64,000 nucleotides of DNA, taken from positions 248,001 to 312,000 of the forward strand of contig OZ199838.1 in NCBI GenBank assembly GCA_964304625.1, read 5' to 3'. Source of the DNA: Kudoa neothunni (lineage: Eukaryota > Cnidaria). Both the position numbers and the translations under genes were made by a program. The notes beneath the pieces were generated by a model. It was not told the DNA's origin. It searched no databases and saw only the letters and a program-made list of their open reading frames with translations. Positions 50,553 to 63,400 of the stretch are shown in pieces (positions within the stretch are counted from its first letter, which is position 1; every line of letters starts with the position of its first letter).

Positions 50553-50622
50553 GAGACCAGCAGCGGAGCGGTACGGCGCCACCGCCTGTTAAGCTGTGGC
50601 TCGCGAGTTCAAACTCCGCCCG
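50553..50622 (+). repeat. tRNA-like sequence, SINE head or tRNA pseudogene
   Basis: AGCGGAGCGGTACGGCG resembles an A box, GAGTTCAAACTC a B box, at tRNA spacing. An anticodon arm ACCGC-CTGTTAA-GCTGT (loop with GTT, as in Asn) and a T arm GCGAG-TTCAAAC-TCCGC can be drawn with mismatches, but the acceptor strands do not pair. So it is not a working tRNA gene as read. GC-rich in an AT-rich setting. Confidence 0.45.
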
Positions 50623-50679
50623 CCATCGCACACAGAAACGTTATTTAAAATGATTAAAAAATCTTATTGAGGATTGCTG

Positions 50680-51540
50680 TTAATATCGCCACAATACATC
50701 CTTCTTAAGTTTCGGTGCGTACAAAAACAGTCGGACCATGTTTTCTGGCTTTAATCAATCAGCTGATACTTTGACATCTTTATTGTTCATTTCTAAGTTA
50801 ATTCTTTTGTCGATTCGATTGAGAACTCTGAATGGTCCTTCATACGGATGTTTAAGGGTTTTTTGTAGGAGTCTTTTTTAACAAGAACAAACATGCATTG
50901 TTATAGATGATGTATTGGTAAGTAGCAATAAGGTTTATTGTGATTAGTGATGTTTTTTTGTGTGTCTCTTTACGACAAGTTGCGATTCACTTGCAAGATT
51001 GGAGGCGTCTGACGTATAAGGCGATCTAAAAATTTCTCCTGGTAATTTTACGAATTCACGCCATATCATTTCTGCGGGAAATTAACCAATATCTTCTTTT
51101 ATTTTGTTTCTTATACCAAGTTGGACTCAGTCCAAGTGTTTTTTCCACTTAAAGTCTTCAATATGAACCATAATTTAACTTTTAAGCTTACGATGTAACC
51201 TTTCGATTAACCCCTTGGCTTGAGATTTTTAAAATTCAACAAGTTTGAGACGTTAGATGTAAGTTGAGAAGTGAACTGTGACTCTCTGTTTGATGTGATA
51301 CAACCAGGTAGTACAAATCGTTCCATCCACGAGTCAGTCATAATTTGGACACAGTTACTTGAACAAGTGTCTTAAATGGGTATAGCTTTTTGTCATCTAA
51401 TAAAGCGGTCTATTATTGTGAATATTTGCCTGAAGCTATCGGATTATCGGAGTAGCCTCGTTATATCAGCATGAATATTGCTAAAACGATTCTTAACCAA
51501 TGTAAACACTTGAATTGGGGGGCTCGTATTTTTTTGGATT
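50680..51540 (-). mobile_element. Gypsy-type LTR retrotransposon fossil, integrase part
   Basis: On the minus strand there are the end of an integrase core (about 51440-51040) and the C-terminal integrase region (about 50880-50700, with a HPYEGPFRVL motif as in Gypsy-class elements related to 17.6/Osvaldo). No LTR, gag, protease or reverse transcriptase was recognised. Broken, with several disabling changes, and truncated at both ends. It looks older than the Gypsy fossil at 28800 because its composition has drifted to the AT-rich background. Confidence 0.65.
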
Positions 51541-51587
51541 TTCGGTATTTGATATCGATGCGATTTAGGTTCATTCTCATATTTCTT

Positions 51588-51722
51588 TGTTCATTTTTTG
51601 TCCATATGTAACATTAGATAAAGACTTATTTTGTTGTTCTTTTTTGTCCACATGTAACATTAGAAATACATAAACTTATTTCTTTCTTCCTTTGGTCGTA
51701 TATAACATTGGACATAGGGCGA
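51588..51722. repeat. Imperfect tandem repeat, about 49-bp unit, near 2.7 copies
   Basis: Each unit starts TTC(A/T)TTTTTTGTCCA-ATGTAACATTAG and continues to AAACTTATTT. The third unit is partial and more diverged (GTCGTATATAACATTGGAC). Confidence 0.65.
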
Positions 51723-52329
51723 AAGATTTCGAAGACCTGTTAAATGCACAAGCATAACTAATTTTTATAAAAATACGTACGTAAGTAACATATATAACTA
51801 CCTAACTCAACTTAGGGTATTAAATTTTTAATTTTTAAACTCATGGTAATTTCCAATTATATATTCTGTCCGATTCTTCCAAATACAATATGTTGTAATT
51901 GAGAATCATTATCATCAAATATTTTTTTGTAAAACTCAGAGATTTGATTTCAAATTTGGAATAAAATGTCCTGTTCTACTATACCTTGATGTTTTTTAAG
52001 TTTTTGGTCAAAAACAAATATTCCAAAATGGGATTGTTCAAACGGGGAGTAAAAATGACGGTTAAATAATATTATCGAATTTGAGATGAGTTTGACACAG
52101 TAGATGACGGGTCGTTCGTATCTTTTGGTGGAGGAGCGCGCTTTGTTGTTTCAAATCACACAAAATAGAAGGAGTTGATGAAAGTGTCCATTTGCACCAA
52201 GGTTGCCAGAACTGGTAATTTTTCACCTTCAAGGCAAAAATTTTAATTCCGTAGGCGATATTCAATTTCCGGTTTGGTATTAGTAATAAATTGAAAGTAT
52301 TGTTAGATACTCTTGTAATGAGGACAGAT
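51723..52329. other. Spacer, no gene seen
   Basis: AT-rich; a minus-strand open frame at 52062-52334 (90 codons) is unrecognised. Confidence 0.3.
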
Positions 52330-52770
52330 AGCACATCGGTGTGACGCTCAGGCTCAGAATCGTGTAGTAATGGGTGCGAACCTGCCGGTGGTCAAACTAC
52401 TGCTTCCGTATCGGTGGGTCTCTATCCCGTATTTGGGAGCTGTAATTATAATGTACGCTCGCTGTGAGGTGGGATGAACCAGCAGCCAAATTCGCATGAA
52501 TAGGAGTTGGAATCTCCGGAACCCATCGAAAGGCAAGTAATTTGCAGGCCTCACAGAACCAACGTCCTTAAAGAGATAGGGTGTGGGGGTGGTGGTTATC
52601 TCCCTGAGATGAGGATGTTTAATGGGTTAAAGTCCCACACTAACGCATAAGAATAAAGGGTAAGGTTTCATGTTATGTCTTGCTGCAGTTCCTACAGCGT
52701 TAATGGAGGAGATCTGACCAACCAGAATTCCACAACCTAATAAGTTGCGCTAGGGGTTTTACCCTGTAAA
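52330..52770. repeat. SINE-like repeat, longest copy
   Basis: About 440 bp of markedly higher GC. It shares ordered motifs with 24870-25195. A box-B-like GGTGCGAACC is near the left; the right side runs through CTGCAGTTCC and ACAACCTAATAAG to GGGGTTTTACC. Length and Pol III-like motif suggest a SINE, but the family is unknown to me. Confidence 0.5.
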
Positions 52771-53456
52771 AAAACAAAAAAGAAACTTGTAATGTTCGTT
52801 ATTAAATCTCCATTCCATTATATAAAGATAGTTCCTATTATTTAACTCTTTATTTTAATAAACACAAAAATTAATAGATACTGATTTTATATAGAAAAAA
52901 TATTTCGATCATTATAATAGAAAGTTTCACTTAGCAATTTTTATACTGAGTTTACTTTTTAAAATTTAAACATACATGAATCTATCAAACGCTATTAACT
53001 TTTTTATTTTAAAATATTATGCGTCATCATCTATATTTGGTTAGAGTTTATAATAACTGCGAACAAAATTATTGGGAAGGATTCAAAATTTGTTAGTTTT
53101 TTGCTTTAATATACAAAATAATTCATTCAATAGCGACTAAAAATTTTTAGTTTCTATTAAAAACAAAAACATCACATAACCAGTTTATGTACAAATATGT
53201 TAACACAAATGAGGATATCAGACAAATAAATTATGCTCAAATATTTATATGTGATTGAAATATTCACTAAAACAAGATGGGATTCGTGATATATCCATCG
53301 AACACATTAGGGGTCCGCAAATAAAAAAGGTTAAAAACCACTGTATTAGATGTTTAATGACACAAGTTAATAAAATTCCCCATTCTACGCTCAAAATAAG
53401 ACGATTATTACTCCTAATGTATCAAATCTTTTTCAATATTCCAATGTACGTTTAAT
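52771..53456. other. AT-rich spacer with one hAT 3' end
   Basis: GGGGTCCGCAAATAAAAAAG followed by GTTAAAAACCACTG ends at 53343 and looks like the 3' end of a hAT. The partner end was not found. Confidence 0.4.
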
Positions 53457-54766
53457 TAACCCTCTCGTGACCTCATTTTAGGTAAATCTTATTTTTAAAA
53501 ATGAAAACCTCCAAGATTTCCGTAAAAAATTCATTTTGTCTTAGAAAATATATTTGTATACTAAAAAATTCAAGCTTTTGAAAAATATAAAGATTTATCT
53601 TAGATAAAATGCTTGTATAATTGAGCACATGTTCTCCATATGTCCCCATACTTCAAGTTTTAACTTCGTATTAAAATTATTAAAAGATAAAAATAAATAA
53701 CGACATATTAACAGAATTAATATATATTAGAACTTAAAGAAATGACCTAATTGTATGTTTTCCTTTTTCCTATCGAGGGATAGCGATGACTTCATAAGAT
53801 TAAATTAAGATTTATTGGCTACATGTGTTTTAAGCGTTAGGAATTAACAAAGTGTATTATTTACTTTTTCATTATCAATTTAAGAAGAAATTTATAATTA
53901 GGAATGCCCTTTGATAACAATATCAATAATTTGAGGCTAAACTACAATATAAATGTACCATCATCAAAGGAAAGGGGGCATCATCATTCACATTTATAAT
54001 ATATTTTCGATCTATTTAAAAAATGTATTGATAATGGCGAAACGCCTAATTCACGGAAAGCATTGGTTCATGGAAAAGATCACGGTGTGTGTGTATTTTG
54101 TCCACGAAATATTGATCGAAAAACTAATATACGGTGCTATAACTACGAGAGATGTATTCGCTTGTCTTACACATTCAAAAAAAGGTTTTATAATGTCAGC
54201 CACGTAGTTTAGAATCCGATTGATGTTATCTTTGAAAACATTGTTTTATCTTTAGATAACCTCGGAATTAATGCAGTTTATTGTTAAATTTTTCGTATTT
54301 AATTTTTTTATTTGAATGTATAAACATACTCAAATACTTGCAACCGTGACCAGACATAATCTTACTTTCACTTTTGGGATTAATGACTTTTTCCGGAAAT
54401 GATGCCTGATGTCTTGTATGGTCGCTTGTGTGCATTTCTTATCTATATTTGATTGAACCCCCGTTATTATACTTGTATGAACTTTCAAAAATGTAAATAT
54501 AATAAAGCATATTTTAAACATACAATAACATGCGTTCTGTTGCAGATGTTTACAATATTTAATCGAAGAATTAATTATATTTTTCCCAATTTTATTATCT
54601 CTAAAGCAAATTTCTAAACTGTTAATGCTGCTGCGTTACGAGTAATAATTGCAATAATAACTTATTGATTCTATTGCGCAATAAAATAAGAAAATAACGA
54701 TGGAGTTAAAAACGACCCCCATAGGTACATACTGGAATTTTCGACACATGATCCTTCGACGGTTAA
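53457..54766 (+). mobile_element. Internally deleted piggyBac, about 1.3 kb
   Basis: TTAACCCTCTCGTGACC at 53457 and CCTTCGACGGTTAA ending 54766. From 53877 onward it matches positions 1-945. The relic of the transposase C-terminus (about 53900-54190) includes the zinc ribbon CVFCPRN and RCYNYERC. The DDE core is absent. Confidence 0.65.
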
Positions 54767-54949
54767 ATAATAAAATGTATGTCGACGAAAAATTCAAAGA
54801 ATATTTCGCTTTCGCTTAAATGGAAGTATGATTTACTATACGATTGGATTAAGCAGTTAACTAAAACTACTCCTGCCACATAATGCATAATAATGACAAA
54901 ATTATCAGCATAACCAACGATAATGTAGGGAGAAGAGATATAATAGCTG

Positions 54950-57629
54950 TCAAGGATTATTCCACAGGTGTGTTACAAGCGGTTTGAGTTGAGATTCGAG
55001 TTGTAGTCGTAAGGTTGAATTGAATGGCGTTATGGAATCCTCACACCAATATTTAATTTTTGGAGCACGTTGCTGAGTGAAATTGACAATACTCATACTT
55101 GTTCCAACAATTAGAATAAGACAACCATAGACGATAACACAGTAACAAGCGAGTTTTGTAAAATTGTCTATTTTGAAGCCTTGATCCATAATAAATAGCA
55201 TGGAAAGTCCTGGAAGGATATAAACTAAAATGTGTTAAAATTCACTGAAGATATTTTGCAATAAATTACCGACCGGAGCAGCTATCAATGATCCCTTAAA
55301 TCTGAAATTAATGTTAACATCCAGAAATTCCAATTTACCGACAAACTCATCACCAATTCTATGTCTGCAATGAAAACCGCACACAAGTAACATATGATGA
55401 TAAGGATAGCTGTGAGAAGTAGATGCACAAACCAGTTGAATTTATATTTTTTATGAATAATGGTGCTAATTGCCTCTCTAGAGGAATAGATTTGTAGTGG
55501 AGATGTTAGAAGGACGGTTGCGGTGAACGCAATTCTGGCGAATAGGATTGAAAAATTGGAAGTGCAGTAGTCGATCAACAAATTTCCTACATAATTTTAC
55601 TATTTTTCTTTGAATCCGAATATGTTGGCTACCGCTAGCATTCCCTGTGAAGGTGATGTATCCTGCAATGGAGATTGCGATATACAAGATGGTGGTAGTA
55701 AATAAGGCGCCATGTGTTGCGTAGCTGAATTTTTTGATACTGATTTCAGTCATTGATCGAAAGATTGGCAGAACGTTGTGATGGCATGACAGGGCTATCA
55801 ACCAAAAAATCGTATAATCATTTATCCATCAATGGATGCTTATCGAATAATGACTTACCAAAAGCGAACACATTGATAGTGTTAATAAACCCACCTCTTG
55901 CATTCGAAACAAATCCCTCCATATAATACCTGTGCCGTTAACTCATAAGAATCAAGCAAATTAAAACTCGATACATTTGTTTTGGAACCACAAACATATT
56001 GTAAATCACCACCACAATATAAATAAACACAAGCCCTACTGAGAATAATGAAGCCTTCAAATATTATTAATGTTGAAGACCAACCAAAATCACACTCCAA
56101 CTAGTACCTTATCCAGCATGGATATATTTCTCAACGATGATAGCGGGAAAATTACTACAACTGTGGCGATAAGCAGCAAAAATCGCTCATCCAGATACCA
56201 CGAAATTTTCGTTGGAATCCCATCTAAATCGGAATTTTAAATAAATCATTTTCGTTCTTTAGTTTGAATATTATTTTTGTTTTACCAACCGATAAATATT
56301 GCTCTAATATGTATCATGTAATATTACTCATTTTATTTCGGTTTATATGAAAACCCGCTATTATATGAGATATTGAAAACGCTTAAATTGTATAGTTTTT
56401 CAATTTTTATATTTTTTAATCTTTTCAAATGAATTTCTAACAATTGTTAGCGCTATTTGTTTTATGCAGTCTATTTCGATAAGCTAAAATTAGTCATGAT
56501 TTATTTTATGATAGTAATTTATGAACTATATTATATTGACTATATATTATTTTAATTACCTCAATTTTAAATATTATTAAATGGAATCCAAAAATAATTA
56601 AGAAAAATTTGTAAAAGTACGTAGCATCATGCATTCGCATATTTTTATGTTATTTGTATCTATAAATATAGGAGAAAAATTAATTTAACACTCTTTAGTC
56701 ACCATTTTTTAAAATTGAATACAATTTGTTTTACATATTCTACCTCAAACAAAGAATTGATGAATTTTAATGAACGAGTTTTCCACCCTTACGCCATAAA
56801 TTTATTGAATAGCGCGTATCTTTTTAATAATTGGCACAAAATTAAATTCATCCCAGTAAATTATAAGCTGATGTAAATATATTGTTTTCCTATTTTTATG
56901 GGAAATTAATAAATTTTAGAAATATTTACAGAAATAATCTTTGATGTCCCTGATGTTGTCACGAATAGCTATGGAATAGGATATTACAGCTAGATAAATT
57001 AGTAATTGTTGATGTTTTGTTGTTATTACATAAAATTTAAAACTACCAAATAATGGATATACCACTTGACATATACTTATCACAACCAAACCAAATCTTC
57101 CAAGTGCTTTGTGTATCACCTCCTAAACAATCGAGTCGAATCGAATTGAGTTGAGTTTATTGCCATATCAAATGCTTTCACCTGATAAGTGAACTTATCT
57201 ACCATAGCACCCGACTTTGAGATAGCTAGTATAGCGAAATCTACCACAAAATTTAAACGATAAGTGTTAATATAATAAATTTTTACCAGCAAATATAGCA
57301 CTTACAAGTAACAAACAAACCCCAAGCAAAATTCCACTCTGTGAGAGTGCATTCGCTAACGCTATTCGCAAGTAGAAATGAGAACTAGAGTATTTTTCGT
57401 ACCGATAACACCAGAACCAATAATCATGTTGCATAAATTGATAGTGGTTAAAAATACATTACTTCGTTTGGCGTTACGCTAGTTGATTATCATTTTCAAT
57501 AATAAATCTCATACAACAACATATATGAAATGCTACCTCCATCCCTGGAAGTATGTGATCATCTCCAACGTACATGTTTACCAGTGGATTTAATATTTTG
57601 AAATTCGATATATCTTTGCTATATTCATA
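54950..57629 (-). CDS. SLC38-type (Aa_trans family) amino-acid transporter, 472 residues
   Basis: Thirteen exons on the minus strand: 57537-57629, 57403-57478, 57287-57361, 57182-57240, 57047-57122, 56930-56989, 56108-56223, 55975-56054, 55859-55929, 55633-55794, 55343-55586, 55270-55301, 54950-55224. Introns are 41-64 bp except one of 706 bp (56224-56929); all are GT...AG, phases agree, and the coding sum is 1419 nt. The protein follows the SLC38 plan: NLCNMIIGSG in the first helix, ALSQSGILLG, DFAILAI, KALGRFGLV, AVISYSIAIRD, FPLSSLRNI after the fifth to sixth helices, INVFAFALSCHHNVLPIF (the family's most conserved stretch), GYITFTGNASG, and LFKGSLIAAP near the end. Such proteins carry neutral amino acids across the plasma or lysosomal membrane, often with Na+. 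Which SLC38 member it is cannot be told; SLC38A11-like is my best guess. The 275-nt last exon ends at 54950. Confidence 0.9.
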
Positions 57630-58302
57630 TTGCATTGTTAGTGATAAAATATTAAATCTCCAGGTTGATTGATAATCTTGGAATTTATGCGGAACTAATG
57701 ACCGTTAATATTAGTCCACTTGAAGAAAACCAGCTGGATACACTATTTAATGCTAAAAATTTGGTTATTTTTTTAAGGATGGATAAGATTTTTAATTGGT
57801 GTTACTTTACGAGCAAAATGTTGATATTAAATTTTGTTTAACTTGACCACCTTAACAGCTTGAATTTCATGTGAGTTAGTGTGAGAAAAATAAGTCTTTA
57901 TATCATAATTTTTAACTAAATAATGATTTCTCCTCTATTACTTACTGTAGATCATTTATTTGTTTATTTATTTGGAATATTAACGAACGTCCTTTATCTA
58001 ACGATCTGTCATTTTAAATTTATTTTGTAATCATATTCATTTCTAAAATATGTAAACATATTAGTTGAAATATTTTCGGAATAATTCTAAGCTTGATAAA
58101 AATCTTAACTACTCTATACCAAAGAATGTTTTATCGAGACTTTACTGTATACAGTAAATTAATCGTTGAGTCCTCATTTTTTTTCGCAAGAAAATTTTAT
58201 TATAGAACAATATTTTTTTAACTTTAAATTAAATTTTGTTAAATAAACACAGAAAAACTAAAGATAACTTTCCAATAATAGCCGATGGCGTAAGTTTTGA
58301 GG
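57630..58302. other. 5' flank of the transporter gene
   Basis: Upstream of the transporter start codon. AT-rich, no feature that can be called a promoter with confidence. Confidence 0.3.
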
Positions 58303-59277
58303 ATGAGCGATTTTGACCATGATTTATTGCCAAATGATGATATTGAGGTCGGTAAAATTTATGAAGAAATTCAATAATTTAATATTACATCTGAATCAGA
58401 TTTTTATGACGACAAAATTGTCGAAAATTGCTATGTTGATAAAAATGGAGATAAATGGTCGATTGAAATGCCTAGAATAGCAGAAACTAAAAGTTATATT
58501 ATATTATAATTAATACAAGGGTGATGTACACACAGTCGATAGGATTATATCCACATAAAGTGTCAAAAGATACACAAATCGATGACCAACAGTTGTTTTC
58601 TGCAATTTGATTGATATTAGCTTAATTAACACATTTCACATTTACAAGGATATTTTCTCAGATTCAAATTTTTATAACAGTTAGCTGATAGTTTAGCTAA
58701 AAATTATATTCGCATCAACATAAAATAAGTTGAACAAAACGTTTCGACTAGCGAGCCTCGTTCTAGTAGAAAATTTCTACTAGAAAACGTGCTATCCGTT
58801 TGACAATGTTTGAGGCAAACAAATAAAAACATTTAGTTCCGATGGACAATTATATTGTAAAAATCACTCAAAAGTTACCTACTCAAAATTCTTCAAATAA
58901 ATCAATTATTAGGTTTCAAAAAAATATATTAAAGTTTTCATTTTTCTTTATAAACGATTGATTTTTTAATTCTCAAAAATGTACCTTACACTAATTTTAT
59001 GAAATATTTGAAAATTCATCAAAAGGAATGGTCATGCGACTTAAATTAGTCAAATGATGAAATAAATACACAATTTATTGGCTTCGGTATTGTTCGTACG
59101 ATCTCGTAGGAGCTATTTTTAGCCATTACTCCAAAGTTAATGATTAGATTTAAGTTTTGTCCCCATAAAATGTCACAGAATATTTTATTACATAATTATA
59201 GGGGGAAACATATATGGGGTTATGTTGACTCGAAAAGAAAGAATGTATCGTCGATTTTGGGGCGCCAGGAAGGTTAA
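58303..59277 (+). mobile_element. piggyBac relic with large internal deletion
   Basis: From 58303 the plus strand reads an acidic N-terminus and YVDKNGDKWSIEMP, the DG-x-KW-x3-P motif of piggyBac N-terminal domains. Directly after, at about 58518-58790, comes the far end of the DDE domain (KGDVHTVDR, YTNR, FCNLIDISLINTFHIYK) and RRSFL-like SSRKFLLENVLS. So the catalytic middle is deleted. A GGCGCCAGGAAGG motif then meets TTAA at 59274-59277. The left terminus is not identified. Several stops; old. Confidence 0.7.
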
Positions 59278-60467
59278 AAGTGGAAATAATCGACGAAGGC
59301 TGTTAAATAAACAAAAATGAATATTCTTGTTTATTTTGGAATTTGTTTAAAAATTTTATATGTTAACTTCAATAAAATCGTCCTATTTAAAAATTAAAAG
59401 TAGGTCTGATAAGCATCCAGCAACGTGCATCGACACACAAAGCATTGTTTTCGCTCTGTAGAAGAGAGGAGAGGAGAAGAGATAACATTACCTCTCGTTC
59501 GGTGATAGAATTCTTGTTCTATTCAAAAAACGAATACACTTTTTTATATATTTTTACAAAAATTATGAATAAACAACCTTAATTCTAGTTTCGTCTGTAG
59601 ATTGCGGATAATTTAATGGAAGGAGTTCTGAACCGGATGTAAATTTTAAATGATGGGATGAATTAAGTAACATCAAAATTGAATAAGGGAAATTTTTGCA
59701 TAATAAGGTTTGTGACTTGCTTCAGGATTTTTACGGAATTATATTAATTAGGGCATTTAATCTCAATGAATATATTTGGAAAAAATGCTAAAAATATTTT
59801 CAAGAATAATTATCTAACTATAATTTATAATACTATTATCAGTCCCTTTCTTTTACGCCTCGTTTATCTTCTAATGATGTTGCCTCATATTACATAATTT
59901 GGCTCTCTGCATGATAAATAATATTCAAATGTCACTAGTATTGATTATTTTTAAATTTGCTTGCCCCCCCCCAAAGAGCGAAGGAATTGGTAAGAAATAA
60001 TTTAATTTAGCATAATCTGAAAAATTCAATCCTTAGACAGCATGTGGCATGTGAGTGAGAGTTGATGGGATTAAAAATTGTCATTGCACAAGCGTACACG
60101 GCATTTAGGATTAGAATTTACCCTGCAAGTAGCTTCTACCATGACAAAACCGATACAAAATCTCAAGTTCAATATGAATGTGAACTGCAAATTAAGTAGG
60201 TGAATTTTGATTTATTACTAGGCCGATGGGTAAATTCGAAGAAACGGTTGAGAACCCCTGTTTGGGAGAATATTAATATTATTTATATGTAAAAAAGGCG
60301 CAAAGTTTGCTATAAAATTAATTTCAGAGCGATTCCTATAGCATAATAAAATAATAGAGATTGGCATAAGTCGCTCGACAGAAAACACACCGTACAAAAA
60401 ACATAAATAAAGCACGTAAAAATAGTTACGGACAATCGACATCAAAAGTGATTGCCGAAAGCTATTA
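59278..60467. other. 3' flank of the orphan gene with one hAT end
   Basis: ACGGTTGAGAACCCCTG ends at 60260, a hAT-type 3' end without a found partner. A purine run (about 59461-59480) and a C9 run (about 59966) are simple sequence. No gene. Confidence 0.35.
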
Positions 60468-63400
60468 CTATTGAATTTTATTTGAATTAGAGGGGGTTTG
60501 GTCGAATGCATTAGTGACAGTAGTGTGCGGTTGCTGATGATATTCAGCGGGGTTTTGAGTGTTACCAACTTCTTCATCAACTTGGGCGTTATTACCATGG
60601 TCGGGTTCAACTGATGCATTCAGAGTGTCCTCAGCAGAAATCACTTCAATAAGGCCATTAATAGGCCGCAGATGAGTTTTACTGGAGGGGATCCTATTGT
60701 TGGTGTCACCTATAGGTAAGCTGCTTTTTATAGTAGCTTCAGTGAGAATAGGATATGGTGGTGGTAATGTTGAAGTTTCTGTAACATTGGTACCAGCAGC
60801 AAAAACTGTTTGAGGGATGACACCATCGATCAGGACGGCATCGTTATGTACATCAGCAACGGCAGTACTGGCAACATCATCCTCATGCGAAATAGGAAGA
60901 AAAACACTGTTGAATTTGTTGGACTGCGAATTAGCAGTAACTGTATTCGGGTAGTCATTCATCCCAGCCATATTATTAACATGATTCCCATCATAAATAC
61001 TATGATCTGTCGCTCCAATAGTACTGGCAGCGGCTGCGGCGGCCGCTGCAACTTCAGGAACGACTTTACGAAAACGTGACAATTTCTCGGTGGGTGCTTG
61101 GGCGAATTTTTGACTGGGTTCTTCGGTCACTATCATAAATCGGTTTTTCTTAGAAACGCCACTGGCTTTGCTATTATCACTATGGAAATTGTTCTGTGCA
61201 TATGGTTCGGATGATTCGGAGGTGTCTCGCGGTTGAAGATGAATATCATCAGGATGTTCGTAGACAACAGTTTGATGGTTGTGTGGTTGCTGTTGTTGTT
61301 GTTGTTGCTGTTGCTGTTGCTGGTTTATGGGGAAGTTGGGGTTGTTGCTGAGTGTCGATACATCATTTTGATTGAGTTGTGGATTGATCAAAGCAGTTGG
61401 ATGAACAATTTGAATCTTTTGGGCATGTGGACCGATGTCCCCACCAACATATTGATGATTTTGTTGATTTCCAGCAAGCATGGCGTGTTTACGACTGTCC
61501 CATGAGAAATAGAGGGTTCGAGCTCCATTCTTTGACCCGAACCTAGTGTAAACGGGGTAGGTTTGATAGGGCTGAGCTTGAGGAGGTGGTGGTGATGGCG
61601 CAGTTGGATGAACAACGGGAGGTGCAATGATTTTCTCATGATAAGAGCTATTCATACACGTGGCTGTGTCTACTTTTTGATGACACCATCCATGTGTCAT
61701 ATCATGTCTACTATTCCACATGTTTCTGTTACGTAAATCAACTTGTGAAAAGTTATTCCCAGTTGGAATAGAACGATCGCAGGCAACTGGTGCACCAGCT
61801 GTCGAGACTGGAGGAACATTAACACCAGCACCAGCGGCGGCAGCGGCAGCAGCAGCAGCACTGGGATAAGTGCATGTATTAAAACTGGAATTTTTATTCA
61901 AATGTGAGCCAGCAGTAACAAAACTTTTGTCCACATTGATTGGTGGTTGAGGGAGTTCTTCATAGACGTTGGAAAAACTGTTCAAACGAGCACAATGATC
62001 GTCGAATGGGTGGTAACCACAATTCATTCGATTAGTGCTGTTGTTACAACAGAGATATTTTAAAAATGAATTTTCCTTTTTTAACAACTTGTATTTTTCT
62101 TGATAATAAGTGACTTCATTTTCTAACGCGGATAGTTTGGTATCATATTGAGTTATAGATTGTTTGTAGCGGTTTTCCAACTTGGCGATGTTGATTTTGC
62201 TTTTAAGCTTGAGATTTTCAAGTTTTTTCGATAGCAACGCGTTGATTTCAATTAAATATTTTTGACCGCGATAATCTGGCACAAACTTAGGATAGTCATA
62301 TAAAGTGGGATAGTCATTGCTCCCATAGAGACCAACTGAAGAATCTGATGAATCGCTTAGATCGTGTTCGCATTTGAACTCGTAATTTCCATGACGAGCA
62401 TTATTTTTAAATTTTGAATTAGGAACAATAGGTGGATTGACAACCGAAGTGCAATCAGCACTATAGGGATGATTGAGGTTGCAATGATGACAAAAAGGTT
62501 TTCTTGAAGCATTCAAATGGGCGCTACTCTTCGCATTTGATTTGTAATCACGATCGTGATATTGATCGGAAGCTCGTATAATAGGAACAGCTAAAATAAT
62601 TATAACATTAGCAATAGAAGCGCACAAAATCCACCCAATACAATAGATTACTATTATGGGGGTTGTGATTGTAGGCGGATCGTACAAACGGAGGTGAAAC
62701 TCTCCTCTTAGCAGTATCACCAAACACACGATGAAATCCAATCTCATCTAATGTAACATAGCTGGAGTTGTTTTCATCGACATCATCAACATTAGGGGAT
62801 CTGTAGGAATCAGTTATATCACGAAAACCACCATTTTTAGTGAGTGTTCGGTTAGGTGAAGGTTCCAACTGATGAGCCTGTCGAGTTTGTTTGGTTGCAG
62901 CAGGCAGTGGCACTTTCGGAGAGTCTTGATTATGCTTGTAGGTACGGTATTTTTTTCTTTTTGTTGTAAATCTCGACCCTTTATCAGAACTACCCAACGC
63001 AGTGGAGGGGGTGGTATTGTCCAACAACATAACACCAGTAGTAGACAAACCAGAAGAGGTATAATCCATTTTTTTACGTGGATTAGAATTATGTAATCCA
63101 GTAATTTTCTTATGTGGTGTTTGGTGAGGTGGATCTCTTGTTGAAGTGCCACACTCAACTATGAGTCAAAATAAGATATGCGACAAATAGGCACATAGTT
63201 AAATCACTATTTTTTAAACGTGCCTCTCCTTTACGAGGGCCGCTTGAAGATGGATGGTGGTCGGATGTGGTTTTATTTGTGTTCTTACGCGTAGGATAAG
63301 CTTGATTTTGCATATGCGTAGAAGAAAACCAATGGATTCTATTGCAACTATCTGCTAACGAATTGCTATCAGCGGTTGGATCCAAATATTCACCTATCCC

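Noticed and set aside
55478-55801. Two overlapping minus-strand frames suggesting a frameshift in the transporter
   Set aside because: A 46-bp intron (55587-55632) explains the change of frame; the gene is intact.
61233-61505. Leu-rich open frame on the plus strand
   Set aside because: Antisense of the Gln-codon run of the orphan gene.
62591-62747. Apparent signal/transmembrane start of a 759-residue frame in the orphan gene
   Set aside because: The hydrophobic stretch coincides with a 61-bp GT...AG intron. Splicing it out joins the upstream exon in phase and gives a hydrophilic protein.
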